From assembly GCA_944326475.1 (NCBI GenBank), contig CALVEC010000006.1, positions 83,108-147,107 on the forward strand: a stretch of DNA of 64,000 nucleotides. Direction: 5' to 3'. The notes below the pieces were generated by a model. The model had not been told where the DNA came from and made no database searches. It saw nothing but the letters and a program-made list of their open reading frames with translations. Positions 15,001 to 20,989 of the stretch are shown piece by piece. Numbering within the stretch: position 1 is the first letter of the stretch; every line of letters starts with the position of its first letter. This stretch comes from Candidatus Gastranaerophilales bacterium. Its GTDB lineage: Bacteria > Cyanobacteriota > Vampirovibrionia > Gastranaerophilales > Gastranaerophilaceae. The position numbers and the translations under genes are program-made.

Positions 15001-16292
15001 GCGGTATCTCCGTGACCAAAGGCACAAGCGATTTCACAAACAAAATCGGCTTCACCTCCGGCGGAAATCTCGGCACCGGTGCGCAGATAGAAAACGGTGT
15101 TGACGCCGAAAGAACAGTGATTACAAGCAACGAAATTGCTGTGGCAAATCCGACTGTATCTCTTTCAACAATAGGTATAACCGCCGGTAACTTTAAAATT
15201 AACGGTGCAAATATTAATGTTACCGAAAATGACTCTATTGCTACACTGTTAGGCAAAATTAACGCCGCCTTCTCAACCTCTGACCCGAACGGAGTTTACG
15301 CAGAATTTATAAATGACAGAATCGTACTGACCTCCAACTCTGCGTCGGGAGATGCACGTATTAATATAGAAGCAGGTACGACGAATTTGACGGACATGAT
15401 TGGCTGGACATCAGGTTCCAATATTGTTCAAAACTCACAAACCCTCGGCGACAACGCAATATTTACTCTGAACGGTCAGGAGTTTGAAACACAATCAAAC
15501 ATTGTTTCTCTGGACAAACACGGCAATCTTGTCGACACAGACAGTTCCGCAGAAGCAATAAGACTTACACTTAAAGCAACCGGCTCCGGCACAATCGATA
15601 TCGGCAAAAACTCGGTAACCACAGCATTCAATAAGCTAAACACTTTTGTTAAGCGGTTTAACGAAGCAATGGGACTTTCTCAAAATAAGGTCTTTGAAGA
15701 TGATGCTTCATTTGAGGCGCTCATCGTCAACATTAAAAAAGCCCTCACGGACAACGTCGGCACATACAGGCAGATTCAGCGCCAGATGTCTGATATCGGC
15801 ATCAATGTGGCAATCTCGGGCGGAACCTCCTCGTCTGACGGCAGAGTAACTATCTCTCTCAACAAAGACAAGTTTATAAACGCGTTTATGAATGACCCCG
15901 ACAAAGTCAAAGGTATTCTCATAGGCAACGACAGAAAACCGATTAATCACTCGGAGGCAGGCACTTTCACAAGACTCAGAGAAACACTCGACGAATCTCT
16001 GCAAACAAACGGATACTTTGCTTCAACATCAAGACTGCTTGAAGCCACAAACAAATCACTATTGAATGAAATAACATTGAATACAAACGAGCTTAACAAT
16101 GTTAAAGCTTCTATGGCATTTGAACAAAATTCACTCGGTGCAAATCAGGCAGAACTTGCTGATTTCCTTGCTCAGCTCGAAGAACAATACGAAGCGGTTA
16201 ACAACATGATTGACAAGTTAAAATATCAGTACAATCAATCGCTTACAAGGCTTGTCTTAAACCCCGGCGGAAATACGCTTTTGAACGGTTAA
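1..16292 (+). CDS. fliD: Giant flagellar cap (FliD-like) protein, 5' end outside window
   Basis: The frame is open from the left edge (residues encoded upstream of 183 continue the same repeat pattern), so the visible part exceeds 5,400 residues; ordinary FliD is about 450-700. The last ~280 residues look like the FliD C-terminal domain: a short helical start (FNKLNTFVKRFNE), then long coiled-coil helices ending near YQYNQSLTRL. The body has at least twelve complete Flagellin_IN-like units recognisable by F(W/Y/F)GQ..G, then F(S/T)(D/N)G, a Q/EK(I/L)N helix and SGF..FYGL, plus a second IN-like unit type (LTG.E, then TGD.ARVTG). Four GLUG-type cassettes lie at about 274-1420, 2707-3517, 4531-5530 and 7192-8290. 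A Thr/Ser/Tyr-rich block spans 11260-12070. The protein should be exported through the flagellar type III route and cap the growing filament. It converges on the flagellin at 16682. FliD identity rests on the C-terminus and IN motifs; the N-terminal D0 region is not visible. Confidence 0.85.
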   Translation, partial: TFSNGQTINAILNSRSQILQEINRLSGVHAEIDENGRIVISSDRNITIVSDTTGFCQFYGLLDESTTYSGSIETTEITPSLPVKGDFVTPVYRLSEEEAIAQGYTVIKTVQDLNNIRYNLDADGNVIGKYILMNDIDLSSFANWDAIGGVSGYTYADSVTNGFAGVFDGNGYTISNLNINKNDEIAGLFGAIYGGEVKNVSIVDANVTGKGVAGILAAVNAAGTISNVYTSGEVNIISNGSSILDSGTGYNGAAGGIVGYDVSEDYGVHNIQSSKSSVKIRGIGDAIAGGGIAGLLFGGGILNSSASVDIQDVRTVGGVVGSGTLGLIQKSSATGTVDGEVAGGLGGNGILVIQDCFSTVNVNSSDIAGGIAGRVGGAIVNSYASGSVSGVTAGGLFGDYIGAGWDFSISNSFWDIEKTGQATFGDYSTSSIDCTGLTTEEMSEKQNYIDAGWDETVWDLSTTTPTLRAPNPGPSSLDKYFNTTITGSVSANEYADHSFWGQKDGVLAFSDGTTVNISATDSRSQVLQKINAAGLTAEIDENGKIKIFSSGNISISYDTSGFAEFYGLTSVEKTYEGSMSVSEVTTPSSPTTGTGSTLIGTVDVRDLTGEAFFGQNSGRIEFSDGTVVEIDAGDDLNTVLQKINDAGLTAFIDENGRINIHSDKTEYLRIDVDSTSGYPSDDIYMRFSEFYGLATKQPIRIFQSNESTLSGDTEIKDGSVTIYFGNDEDSYVTVSTAGKTVEEIAEELQQKLDSRYDYELQKNKISVEFKDGRFSVTSINDITRVEVTGDFEKVIGGIDEVYYAPEEKSLKIEGSVNTLTGDEKIIGGYISIRGYTVTTYSKTLNEIVDQINALGVEGVKAYIKDGVFTVLTNAGINVSAYGDFARVTGMGEYSVEAAKKVGKLSESEAISQGYTVIKTASDLASISNTKNKKYILMNDIDLSSYGNWSGIDLTNAVFEGNGYMIKNLTGSSLFNTVTKSQIYNLGLENVNVTGTSNIGALAKTMKDTDVDTLYISGSVTATQYGAAGVVGTVTNSNFDTTTLYNLYIDVDVNSLGQGVSSDSEEGSAAIAYDFDGNIGYSYFTGTVSSYNKATAFIGKNTSTGSYANANIYNSVYSSVVSGFDKATLFECSGARGLNDLSLEELQNPANYKNFDETVWDIEHGLPTLRIFNSSVLYGSLNAADLSGEAFYGQKTGVLEFSDGTKINIEATDSLNTIMNKMQAAGLETKILGYNAGKYDGNLLISSKNTDNLYVVSDTTGFADYYGLADGKVYTTGESVSITDTPDDLYKPSVSEETYLQTTYLTGTVSVSGVADEAFYGQKDGVLTFSNGATVNISASDTRSDVIEKIRLAGFMVNYNADNEIELSSTTEKVISVISDTSGFAGFYGLLSTNSNYSGSISTSQETTNTVTMQGAADSLTGNEKFVSGTIEICDSVIDAAGKTLNQVIDEINALNIEGLSVSLKDGRFTIESTTGIVNVQATGDAARVTGISSYIVENVSAPNKNFVNTVESISEEEAIAQGYTVIKTAEDLLKINDNLSGKYILMNDIDMVSVSDFVPIGGTNGFSGLFDGNGYVIKNLTINDTTSESVGLFGTNQGTIKNVGLENVNVTGNGSTGALVGANLLTGIISNSYASGAVTCTNSEENVTGSAGGLVGANVFGGTISDSKSSGTVISKGYAGGLVGMNGAATIKNSYSTSSVSGTTSGGLVGFFIGQDGGNGLGAISNSYATGSVNGTENAGGLIGGIETQDVTNIINSYATGSVTGNNYTGGLVGYADNNTVFTNTFWNSNSTGQENAVGYDLSAGEGRTDISDFSDPSVFINAGWSEDIWDFSGDAPTIKDQNADAAAKDIVTIIGSVDTSGFTGEAFYGQKSGTISFSDGTNVTIGANDDLNTVIQKINDAGLTAEIDESGRIFISKEGAKNLSVASDNTGFAAMYGLHNTDTVYSGGIETTFEEADTVPESSTLTGSVSVSDLNDAAFWGQTTGTITFSNGVSVSISATDSRSDVIEKLNNAGLTASIDENGYITITAKDTADLKITSDDTGFSGFYGLAETETNYSGSSSISTIQEEIIVDVNTIMQGSQTSLTGSELVLGGTLKVGNGTVIDATGKTIQQIVNEINAQKLTGITASITDGRFTITSENGEVAVVATGDLARVTGLDDYVVDRVTADDADVTLITRYTGSSTGLTGNETIVGGTIKVGNGAEIKTKGKTLQQIADEINAQSISGITATITDGKFTIDSKNGSVSIAVSGDFARVTGMGDYTVSSVNSSTSNGQTTITGSVDITGLSGGAFYGQKDGIITFSDGSTVEVSSTNTLLQVFLKLNASHLDRSVSVIDGKITITGREGLSIVSDTSGFSQYYGLMSTDTTYSGEMKVEEVLVAASGSNTYQGDFITPINRLTEEQAIAQGYTVIKTAADLNNIRNNLSGKYMLMNDIDLSGIDWDPIGDSNSDDIIFSGVLDGNGYVIKNLKVNTTDKAAGLFGAVSESGAIRNIGVTDADVSGYGYAGIIAGTALGEISNVYTSGDVNVIACTEDNDYFINRGDIKGAAGGIAGLTVNVTASHSTVNLSGSGDLVSAGGISGWQTGGAISKSYATVAIENVYSGGGIAGYIFMSYVSESFAAGNINSTNRAGGITGMNAGLIADSYSLTSVSAGEAAGGIAGIGTGISNSYAAGTVSGLKTAGIAVDHSAFSIGDISNSFWDIDKTGQTEGYQADQNGSLPTVTNVEGMTTSEFANAQTFIDAGWSEDIWDFSGSAPTLKFMNTASSGGSTGGGSADTFTSSLTGSVDADSLADRAFWGQKDGVLTIHVEGPTGNHDVNINISASDTRSQVLQKLNNAGLTAELDADGRIKISSDNALSLEITSDTSGFADFYGLSETGITYSGFTTTTADDILTPATSTLTGGVDVRDYLDRAFWGQKDGVLKFTNGMSINISADDNRADVLSKLNAIEGVTAIINTDGKIQITAENAQDLMVESDTSGFADFYGLSTTGGIYDGGINSTDITVDEGESTLTGSVNTFELSGDAFWGQNSGTITFSNGASVNIDANDNLITVLQKLNDAGFRALINTDGKIEITAQGVSDLTVTGDSSGFANFYGLKTESTLYEGTQSQETQLADANADTSSTLTGSVDTRTFSGGAFYGQQSGSITFSNGVSVNISATDTLAQVLQKINDAGMQASINSNGRIEITADGTLNLKVTSDNTGFSNVYGLGSSLVFNPGSITTDTEIIQGTQGGASSSTITGAVDTRDFADAPFWGQKDGTINFSNGISVAISATDTVSKVLEKMNAAGLQASINADGKITITAQNTDSLNITSDTSGFADFYGISVYGGAYTGSITTTGIVTPTTQIRTYSVQAAGGTTSNGENIGQTFSKLTGTNNVTNTTQILESIITISYKNDAGVDTSKTYTLKAGTLQSAMDTINNSNWYVKAQITEDGKFELISRAVGPFDIKISMEKVDGVAGDFGRVVGMATQTTLNGDPSQERKDPATITGGTSGLTLTDQIVGENSITIWMTRERPGFTGVDTMTGTGDLASVSQTITFRDSNGDGKITIAEAIDQINEKASTTKVKASLINGQFVLTQIDDQNADDKAKYNTNGGANTAGEGDTIKYTIQGTGDFEHITGLDAYSVAASTANTEKGDDNGYHYHAVVSSTVKNDGGTIKSGSVNLNGTIVDVSGLTVQGVIDKINNNYSSVATAGWDNGKLVIMLKSQSSSASSATSAAASVTATGDASRVLGLAGYSISSGDVTAGVYRNHWNYSYDVWSQKTDDWDLSKDYAGSDSYNYSTSLEYGTTYEYRYQDEVWTSRTWGASTTKSTFSGDRYRNQSYSSSVETNKTVHTTGTSYGTSVQTNTSTRTTGTTYGTSVSGGTTTWVTVATDTKSHLGEQGWVLDSNTGIWAKLERTTTPGSTVTTSTTYQTSVSTSYTTHTTSTTYLTSNETNYTTWYSGSYEERTQDSAWSTRDTGYGNTISDPSDRVRNQHVYSRTWYYETYWTKDYSTSYNTETKEGYYNAPGFKYSVGQTYRNVSSTHVVDQYTNGKIEASTSYNSSTFNTHFGGQQGGTITINSSYFGNIASFSYSSTTSINSILQSLRNSTGIESVSSDGTTIVTDGYYGKVTISDTGNAAKLLGIATSGTNGSANRTNKSDDDWNGITKKTDTLTGSRTDLYDDFSFALQEGGSFDLYLGDRLLKTITYSAGSTIDYILNQMQGTYVYDTGKYITDPFSDKLYDEEEYDLYGTAYTDSSGRIYYTASYSAKLDSQGRIVITSDVYNSAQSETISVKNDTGNFTHLAGLTSNGHNYAENNDPVIESYGYDRLTGSVKNLTKGHLLGNLKAETFQITGGNGTFNVSIDSTDTIQDIINEIFSQTNGAYKADLDEDGRFYIESTIQTPTDTQVTATDLTERLGLVAADRSTGPASQTETGDQGYFVFETDGGGVYGMKPNSIFTGLKDGQLTFTLHARESTGETGSITYRPDITYTIDIVYNDTVTSVLNKMKQAILAGEDDIWEHDDVTDENRADRIDFHVNYDETNNLGKIYLQIIGNYASAITFDNDTSGFVEMAGLSKDVTIYDANYTSESRGPGKSQLTGSVSNLSANHIFGSMTAGSMTISAGSTTKTIDVLSTDRIQDVIDKINEGGIFEAGLDNLNRFWIKTVGQNASDITISGTTDFYNLVGLKGNTWTYNTTTELGSLGYSKITGSVFGLTTDRTFNNMTSGSFSINADGHRTLNIDVEQGVTSVGDVIDFINNSADSDFTASLDDSGRIVISTKIDNGATIYINDGTTDYAKILGLTAGTLGGNAVGVNGANDIYATLTGSTTGLDNSMRFSAGDFIISVTNPDGQKLSQTFTLTGNETLADISSMISNSNLGISAVMDASTNSLSLRSKNAGNYIIEVTDGTSDFAETVGFTRNGAQANPSQIGSLSTLTSNSTVHSAQTLGFSAGDFFINLVNTDGSISDSLRIEISQYDTIDSIISKINNSDFGVAATINADGKMVLTRTETTTAGGISVTKGTSDFTNKIGFTSGGNLGTGAQIENGVDAERTVITSNEIAVANPTVSLSTIGITAGNFKINGANINVTENDSIATLLGKINAAFSTSDPNGVYAEFINDRIVLTSNSASGDARINIEAGTTNLTDMIGWTSGSNIVQNSQTLGDNAIFTLNGQEFETQSNIVSLDKHGNLVDTDSSAEAIRLTLKATGSGTIDIGKNSVTTAFNKLNTFVKRFNEAMGLSQNKVFEDDASFEALIVNIKKALTDNVGTYRQIQRQMSDIGINVAISGGTSSSDGRVTISLNKDKFINAFMNDPDKVKGILIGNDRKPINHSEAGTFTRLRETLDESLQTNGYFASTSRLLEATNKSLLNEITLNTNELNNVKASMAFEQNSLGANQAELADFLAQLEEQYEAVNNMIDKLKYQYNQSLTRLVLNPGGNTLLNG
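274..1420 (+). repeat. GLUG-type cassette 1 inside giant FliD
   Basis: The unit opens with EEEAIAQGYTVIKT, continues with GKYILMNDIDLSS, a run of G(G/L)(I/L)(V/A)G repeats of GLUG type, and closes with FWDIEKTGQ, a GW(D)..VWD motif and PTLR. The same ordered landmarks recur at 2707, 4531 and 7192 and in the flagellin at 35073. It probably forms a beta-helix-like surface insert between Flagellin_IN units. The DNA is AT-richer than the centre of the gene. Confidence 0.8.
2707..3517 (+). repeat. GLUG-type cassette 2 inside giant FliD (short form)
   Basis: It has the same opening (ESEAISQGYTVIKT, then KYILMNDIDLSS) and closing (VWD..HGLPTLR) landmarks as the other cassettes. The central GLUG run is shorter and more divergent, and the FWDI.KTGQ motif is not recognisable. 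Confidence 0.7.
4531..5530 (+). repeat. GLUG-type cassette 3 inside giant FliD
   Basis: Opening EEEAIAQGYTVIKT, GKYILMNDIDM, then many clear GGLVG units with NSYA(T/S)GSV between them, closing with NTFWNSNSTGQ and GWSEDIWDFSGDAPT. This is the cassette with the most canonical GLUG motifs. Confidence 0.8.
7192..8290 (+). repeat. GLUG-type cassette 4 inside giant FliD
   Basis: Opening EEQAIAQGYTVIKT, GKYMLMNDIDLSG, GLUG-like units and closing FWDIDKTGQ and GWSEDIWDFSGSAPTL. The DNA of its inner part (about 7540-8110) is visibly AT-richer than its own ends and than the GC-rich sequence that follows. Confidence 0.8.
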
Positions 16293-16681
16293 ACCGGACG
16301 CCGGAGTGAGGATATTGAATTTTCCTTAATTATTCTCCCTCGCCCTTTAGGGAGCGGATATAACAGCTTGTAAAACTCCTTCCCCGACTTGGGGAGCGGA
16401 TTTCCGGACGGACGACACGTCCAAAGGGAGTTAGTCCGGGGAGCCGGATTTTCTGTAGGGCGGAGTCGAGCCCAAAGGGCGAGCGAGCCCGTAACATCTC
16501 GAGCTCCGTAGTGAGTGACAAAAATCCAAAGGATTTTGTAACGAACGTCAGGAGCGTAGAGAGCAGAATAATCCGTAAATGAACAAGACGGCAGCAAAGC
16601 ACAAAAGGCGAAACTCTGTGAGCGTGAAGTAAATCCAAGACAAGGTCGGGAAGGGGAACGGCATGATGTGGAAAGGATGCG
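16293..16681. repeat. Intergenic dispersed repeat, family A (between convergent fliD and flagellin)
   Basis: About 390 bp without a gene between the 3' ends of the giant cap gene and the long flagellin. It contains the family A landmarks CCTTCCCCGACTTGGGGAG (near 16378) and, close to the flagellin stop, GGGGAACGGCATG. Related landmarks lie just after the other flagellin (36925-37122), near 21090-21180 and at 63660-63937. It is rich in short imperfect palindromes. No clear intrinsic terminator or credible short gene was seen; the open frames here are products of the repeat. Confidence 0.65.
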
Positions 16682-19600
16682 TTACCCTATCAACGACAGA
16701 ACTAATGATGCATGAATGTTTTGAGACTGCGCAAGGAGTGCGGAAGCTGTTTGCTGCAATATCTGATTTTTTGTAAACGCTGCACTTTCTTCCGCAATAT
16801 CAGCGTCAATAATTGTTGAACGGGACGAGGTGAGGTTCTCAATGTTTGTTATTTGACTTGTCATTACCGAGTCAAGCCTGTTTAAAACAGCTCCGATTTC
16901 CGCACGCTGCGTATTAATTTGTTCCATCAAAGAATCTATCTTCACGATATTTTCTGCAGCGCTTTCCGCTGTTGAAAAATCCAGCTCAAAATCATCAAAA
17001 CCAACCCCGAGAGTAATAGTAATACTGTCATCGGTATTTGCGCCTATTTGCAGACGGATTTCCGTCGGGTTGTATTTTACGGGAATAACGTTCTTGTAGA
17101 TGGTATCAACGCCATTGTCATACAAAAGGTTCCTGTCTCCGGCATTTCCGTCAATATTGTTTAAATTTCCGGACTGTACAACAAATATGTCATTTTCATC
17201 TCCGCCCTGCGCTATATTCTCATCACCGGTCAATGTAATATTATCAATGCCGGAGCCGCCTGTTACCTCATTGTAACTTCCGTTTATGTCAAACTCATTG
17301 TTTCCGGAGGTGCTTGCTAAAATATTAGAATTTCCGTTCACATCAAAATTGTCATCTCCGTCACCGGAAGTGACATTGTTTTCAGAACCTGAAACGGTAA
17401 TATGTTCGTTGCCGCTGCCGGTGTCTGCAATATTTTTGTCCCCTTCTATCGTAACGGTATCTTTGTCAGTACCGCCGGTTACAGTATTGCTGTCGCCTTC
17501 AATGTAAAACTCATTTTCGCCGGATACGGAAGACAGTTTGTTTGAGTCTCCGTATATTTCAAAATCATCATCGCCTGTGCCGGAGGATACATTGTTTTCG
17601 GAACCGCTGACAATAATTGTTTCATTACCGGAACCGCCGGTTATTGTATTTTTGTTTCCGGATACAGTGAACGCATTATCTCCGCTTGTCGAGGTGACAT
17701 TGTTGCTGTCTCCGACGACGAGCAGTTTATCGTTACCGTTTCCCATATCCGCAGTATTAGAATTGCCGCGTATAGTCAGATTGTCATTGCCGTCGCCGGT
17801 TTTTATATTGGTGTTGTTGCTTGAATTTACATTTATAATATCATCGCCGGCTCCGCCGTCTATTTCATTTGCACCGTTAGCGGCATCGACTGTTATGGTA
17901 TCATTTCCGTCATTGCCGAAAAGATGGTTGTTTTCGGTTTTCATATTTATTTCATCATCACCGGAGTTTCCGTAAATGTAGTTGTTTGTACCGGTTTCAA
18001 CTGTAATCTTGTCGTCCAGAGAACCGCCCTGTATAACGTTATTATCCCCTCTGAGTTTTATATTGTTTTCAACATCATCCGCGCATTCAAGCGTTATATC
18101 CGAACCTATAATCAAAAGTTCTCCGGTGTTCTGGTTGTAGGAATATGACACCTGATTTGAAGCGGGTGATGTGTTGTCGTGGTTTGTATTTTTAAACACA
18201 TACTTTTCACCGGCAATCGTCACTTCTTCAACCTGATTTTTTGTGACAAAAATTATGGTATTCGAGTTCGGGTCTACAGTAACATTCGCAAAAGTATTGT
18301 TGTTGCCGTAGTCTTCAAAATAGTTCATACCCGTGCCGCCGTCAACAAGGTTTTGGTCGCCGGTTACGACATAGTAGTCATCCCCGCCCGAACCGCGAAC
18401 GACGTTGTCATTTCCGTTTACGGAGAACGAGTCGTGACCGGAGCCTGCGGTTATGCTGTTACCCGAACCGTCTATGTTGAAAACGTTGCTGCCTTCTGTA
18501 TCTGTGACAATAATACCGCTGCTTGTAATGGTGTATGTATCATCTCCTGCATTACCCTGTACGTTAGATACAGTATTTGCACGGATGATGATTTCATCGT
18601 TTCCGTTGCCGCCGCTTACCAGATAATCATTTCTCTTATTTATTTCTATTCTGTCATTACCGTCTTCACCGTATATTGTGTTTATAAAGGTTCCGTTATG
18701 AACGATTTTATCGTCTCCGCTTCCGGCATGGACGGTATTTCCGTTACCGTTAATAACTATTGTGTCATTCTTAGAGCCTGTATATAGCTGATTATTACCG
18801 CCTTCAAGAATAATATTGTGAGCTTTTCCGCTCTCTCCGGTTATCTTAAAAAAGTTTCCGGCAAAAGTAACCTCACCGGTTGCGGCATTATAGCTGTATG
18901 TAAGAGTTTTTTCCTGCCCGCTGTAAAAGCTGTCCGTAAGATTTTGGACAGTGTACTTTATGCCGCCGATTGTGAGCGTTTTTGTCTGATTTGCAGATGT
19001 AAACACAACTTCCGTAAGTTTTCCGTTTGAGTTAGACATATCTGTATAAAGGTTGCCCGAAAGATTACCCGTTACTGTATTATTCCCGCTGCCGCCGGCA
19101 ATCGTGTAATTTGAACCCTGGAGATTAAATGTGTCATCGCCGTCGCCGCCGTCTATAAATGAACCGACAGAACCCTGAATATAGAACGTATCGTTACCGG
19201 CTCCTCCAACAATGCTCGACCCACCATAGTCAGTGTTCACAGTCAAAATATCATCACCGTCTCCGGCGTCTATACGAGTGTCTGGCGTCCCTGCGTTAAC
19301 TGTAATCCTGTCATTACCGCCGCCTGCTTTTACCAGCACACCACCGTTTGCGCAGCCTACTGTTATAGTGTCATTACCGTTTCCTCCGTATATGTTAGAC
19401 ACTGTGTTAGCTGTAATAGTATCCCCTGCGTCAGATGCGTAATAACTTATAAGCCATGCCACTAATTCGACATTTCTCGAAACGTTATCAAGTGCTTTTA
19501 TTGTAAAACTATTTGATAAAAAACGAATTTTGCCGTTACTGTTTTGACAGAGAAAGTCCTGAGCAGAGCCCGAGTTGTTTGTTATTTCATACCTAAGCCC

Positions 19601-20989
19601 CTCAATCAGTACGGTTTTTGTCTGGTTTGCGGAAAAAGATTCAATTTGGGCATTCGGATTTACAACATTCACTGCAGTGGCTTTGCCCGTATTGTCAGTA
19701 TATGTGTTTGTGCCTGTGCCGCCGTTTATAATCGCTCCTGTTCCGTTTTTTATCAGAAATGTATCATCCCCGCCTTCACCAAAAAGACGTTTTGGATAAT
19801 TATTATCATTTCTGTCAACCACAAAATAGTCATTCCCCTCGCCTCCGTATACTGTCTGATGGGCAAAACCATAAAGATTAAAAGTATCATTGCCGTTGCC
19901 GCCATAGTATGTTGAGTCCCTGGAATATGAAGTGATAGTGTCGTTTCCGTCCTCCCCGTACACAACTGCATTTTTGCCGTAAGTTGTGATAGTGTCATCA
20001 CCCGCACCGCCATAACACTGATTCGATTGTCCGAGCCTGCTTTCTGATGAAAAAAGTATAGTATCGTTCTTATTCCCAGTTCTTATAATATTGTTTTTTC
20101 CGACTATTTCAAGATTGTATTCAACATCCTTGTCTTTTGCTGATATTTCAAAGTCAGAGCAGATAAACGTCGTCACCCCGTTTTCAACCGAGTAAGAAAG
20201 CTGCTGCGCATTTCCGGAACGGTTCTTTGCAGTATAAGTCCTGCCGTCAACAACAATCTCAAGTGTCTGACTACCCGAAAAATCTACGGCTCCGGAAACC
20301 GCCGTACCGGGGTCAGCCAGAGGTGTAACCGTTACCTGCGGATTTGCGGAAGTCGCTGCCGCCGCAGTTTTTACAGAAGATGCCGAGGAATTTTGCAAAA
20401 GCCTGCTCAACGGTTGTGTAGTATCATCACGGGATAGTACATCACTGTCAAATACAGTTTTTGTCAAACTATACGACCTGCCGTTTACGCGAAAGCCTGA
20501 TTCTGAAAGGGTATTCCTTGTACCCCCCCCCCCCGAAACGCCGAAAACACCTGCTGCGTCTGCAATTACATTCTCTCCAAGAATTTTTAACCCGTTAAAC
20601 TGCGCCCCTTCTTTGAGTTGAAACAACTGAGCCACCAGCGCATCAGCCTCTTGCTGAAAAGCTGTCCTTGATTTTTCATCATAAATCCCGTTTGCCGCCT
20701 GTACAGATAAATCCCTGAGTCTGTTAAGCATATCAACCATATTTGCATAAGTACCATCCGCCGTCTGGAGCAGAGATATACCGTCTTGTGTATTTTTTTG
20801 CGCCTGCCTCAGCCCCCTGATTTGTGCGGTCATTTTTGATGACACAAACATGCCCGCAGCGTCGTCGGCAGCGCGATTCACCTTATACCCCGTGCTCATT
20901 CTTTCGAGCGCGGTGTTAAGGCTGTTTGTTGCGATATTCAAATTTCTCTGCGTCGTTAAGACCGACGGGTTGAAATTTGTGGTTATCAT
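16682..20989 (-). CDS. fliC: Giant flagellin with four RTX-like repeat modules; reading frame crosses a G12 tract
   Basis: 1435 residues, against roughly 270-500 for typical flagellins. Residues 1-150 are a canonical flagellin D0/D1 start (TQRNLNIATNSLNTALERMS, then AADDAAGM). The last ~90 (EIGAVLNRLD, then DADIAEESA..K.QILQQ and ending VLSLIG) are the D1/D0 C-terminus. The insert between them is a fourfold array. Each module starts with a short beta unit (Q..T or QTKT.. followed by G..Y....N), near residues 238, 450, 661 and 913, then a run of GG.G.D.. nonapeptide-like repeats as in RTX calcium-binding beta-rolls. It is therefore probably a secreted filament subunit with a Ca-binding outer domain. 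The start is the ATG with AAAAGGGAAAAC as ribosome site. The 12-G run (codons 152-156) lies exactly at the D1/insert boundary. The leader and 5' coding DNA are shared with the flagellin at 35073. Confidence 0.9.
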   Translation of the reverse strand: MITTNFNPSVLTTQRNLNIATNSLNTALERMSTGYKVNRAADDAAGMFVSSKMTAQIRGLRQAQKNTQDGISLLQTADGTYANMVDMLNRLRDLSVQAANGIYDEKSRTAFQQEADALVAQLFQLKEGAQFNGLKILGENVIADAAGVFGVSGGGGTRNTLSESGFRVNGRSYSLTKTVFDSDVLSRDDTTQPLSRLLQNSSASSVKTAAAATSANPQVTVTPLADPGTAVSGAVDFSGSQTLEIVVDGRTYTAKNRSGNAQQLSYSVENGVTTFICSDFEISAKDKDVEYNLEIVGKNNIIRTGNKNDTILFSSESRLGQSNQCYGGAGDDTITTYGKNAVVYGEDGNDTITSYSRDSTYYGGNGNDTFNLYGFAHQTVYGGEGNDYFVVDRNDNNYPKRLFGEGGDDTFLIKNGTGAIINGGTGTNTYTDNTGKATAVNVVNPNAQIESFSANQTKTVLIEGLRYEITNNSGSAQDFLCQNSNGKIRFLSNSFTIKALDNVSRNVELVAWLISYYASDAGDTITANTVSNIYGGNGNDTITVGCANGGVLVKAGGGNDRITVNAGTPDTRIDAGDGDDILTVNTDYGGSSIVGGAGNDTFYIQGSVGSFIDGGDGDDTFNLQGSNYTIAGGSGNNTVTGNLSGNLYTDMSNSNGKLTEVVFTSANQTKTLTIGGIKYTVQNLTDSFYSGQEKTLTYSYNAATGEVTFAGNFFKITGESGKAHNIILEGGNNQLYTGSKNDTIVINGNGNTVHAGSGDDKIVHNGTFINTIYGEDGNDRIEINKRNDYLVSGGNGNDEIIIRANTVSNVQGNAGDDTYTITSSGIIVTDTEGSNVFNIDGSGNSITAGSGHDSFSVNGNDNVVRGSGGDDYYVVTGDQNLVDGGTGMNYFEDYGNNNTFANVTVDPNSNTIIFVTKNQVEEVTIAGEKYVFKNTNHDNTSPASNQVSYSYNQNTGELLIIGSDITLECADDVENNIKLRGDNNVIQGGSLDDKITVETGTNNYIYGNSGDDEINMKTENNHLFGNDGNDTITVDAANGANEIDGGAGDDIINVNSSNNTNIKTGDGNDNLTIRGNSNTADMGNGNDKLLVVGDSNNVTSTSGDNAFTVSGNKNTITGGSGNETIIVSGSENNVSSGTGDDDFEIYGDSNKLSSVSGENEFYIEGDSNTVTGGTDKDTVTIEGDKNIADTGSGNEHITVSGSENNVTSGDGDDNFDVNGNSNILASTSGNNEFDINGSYNEVTGGSGIDNITLTGDENIAQGGDENDIFVVQSGNLNNIDGNAGDRNLLYDNGVDTIYKNVIPVKYNPTEIRLQIGANTDDSITITLGVGFDDFELDFSTAESAAENIVKIDSLMEQINTQRAEIGAVLNRLDSVMTSQITNIENLTSSRSTIIDADIAEESAAFTKNQILQQTASALLAQSQNIHASLVLSLIG
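20523..20534 (-). repeat. G12 homopolymer in flagellin coding strand (candidate phase-variation switch)
   Basis: Twelve consecutive C on the + strand are twelve G in the flagellin coding strand, encoding part of Ser152 and Gly153-156. At 12 G the frame is open to the full 1435 residues. By hand translation, 11 G gives a stop after about 167 residues and 13 G after about 173. No other homopolymer of this length was seen in the window. Confidence 0.85.

Noticed and set aside
18179..18787. 202-aa plus-strand open frame
   Set aside because: It is antisense to the RTX repeats of the flagellin and has the low-complexity Val/Cys/Ile bias of a shadow frame.
16682..20989. RTX toxin or type I-secreted adhesin
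   Set aside because: Both ends are unmistakable flagellin D0/D1 sequences, and no type I secretion genes or C-terminal secretion signal is present.
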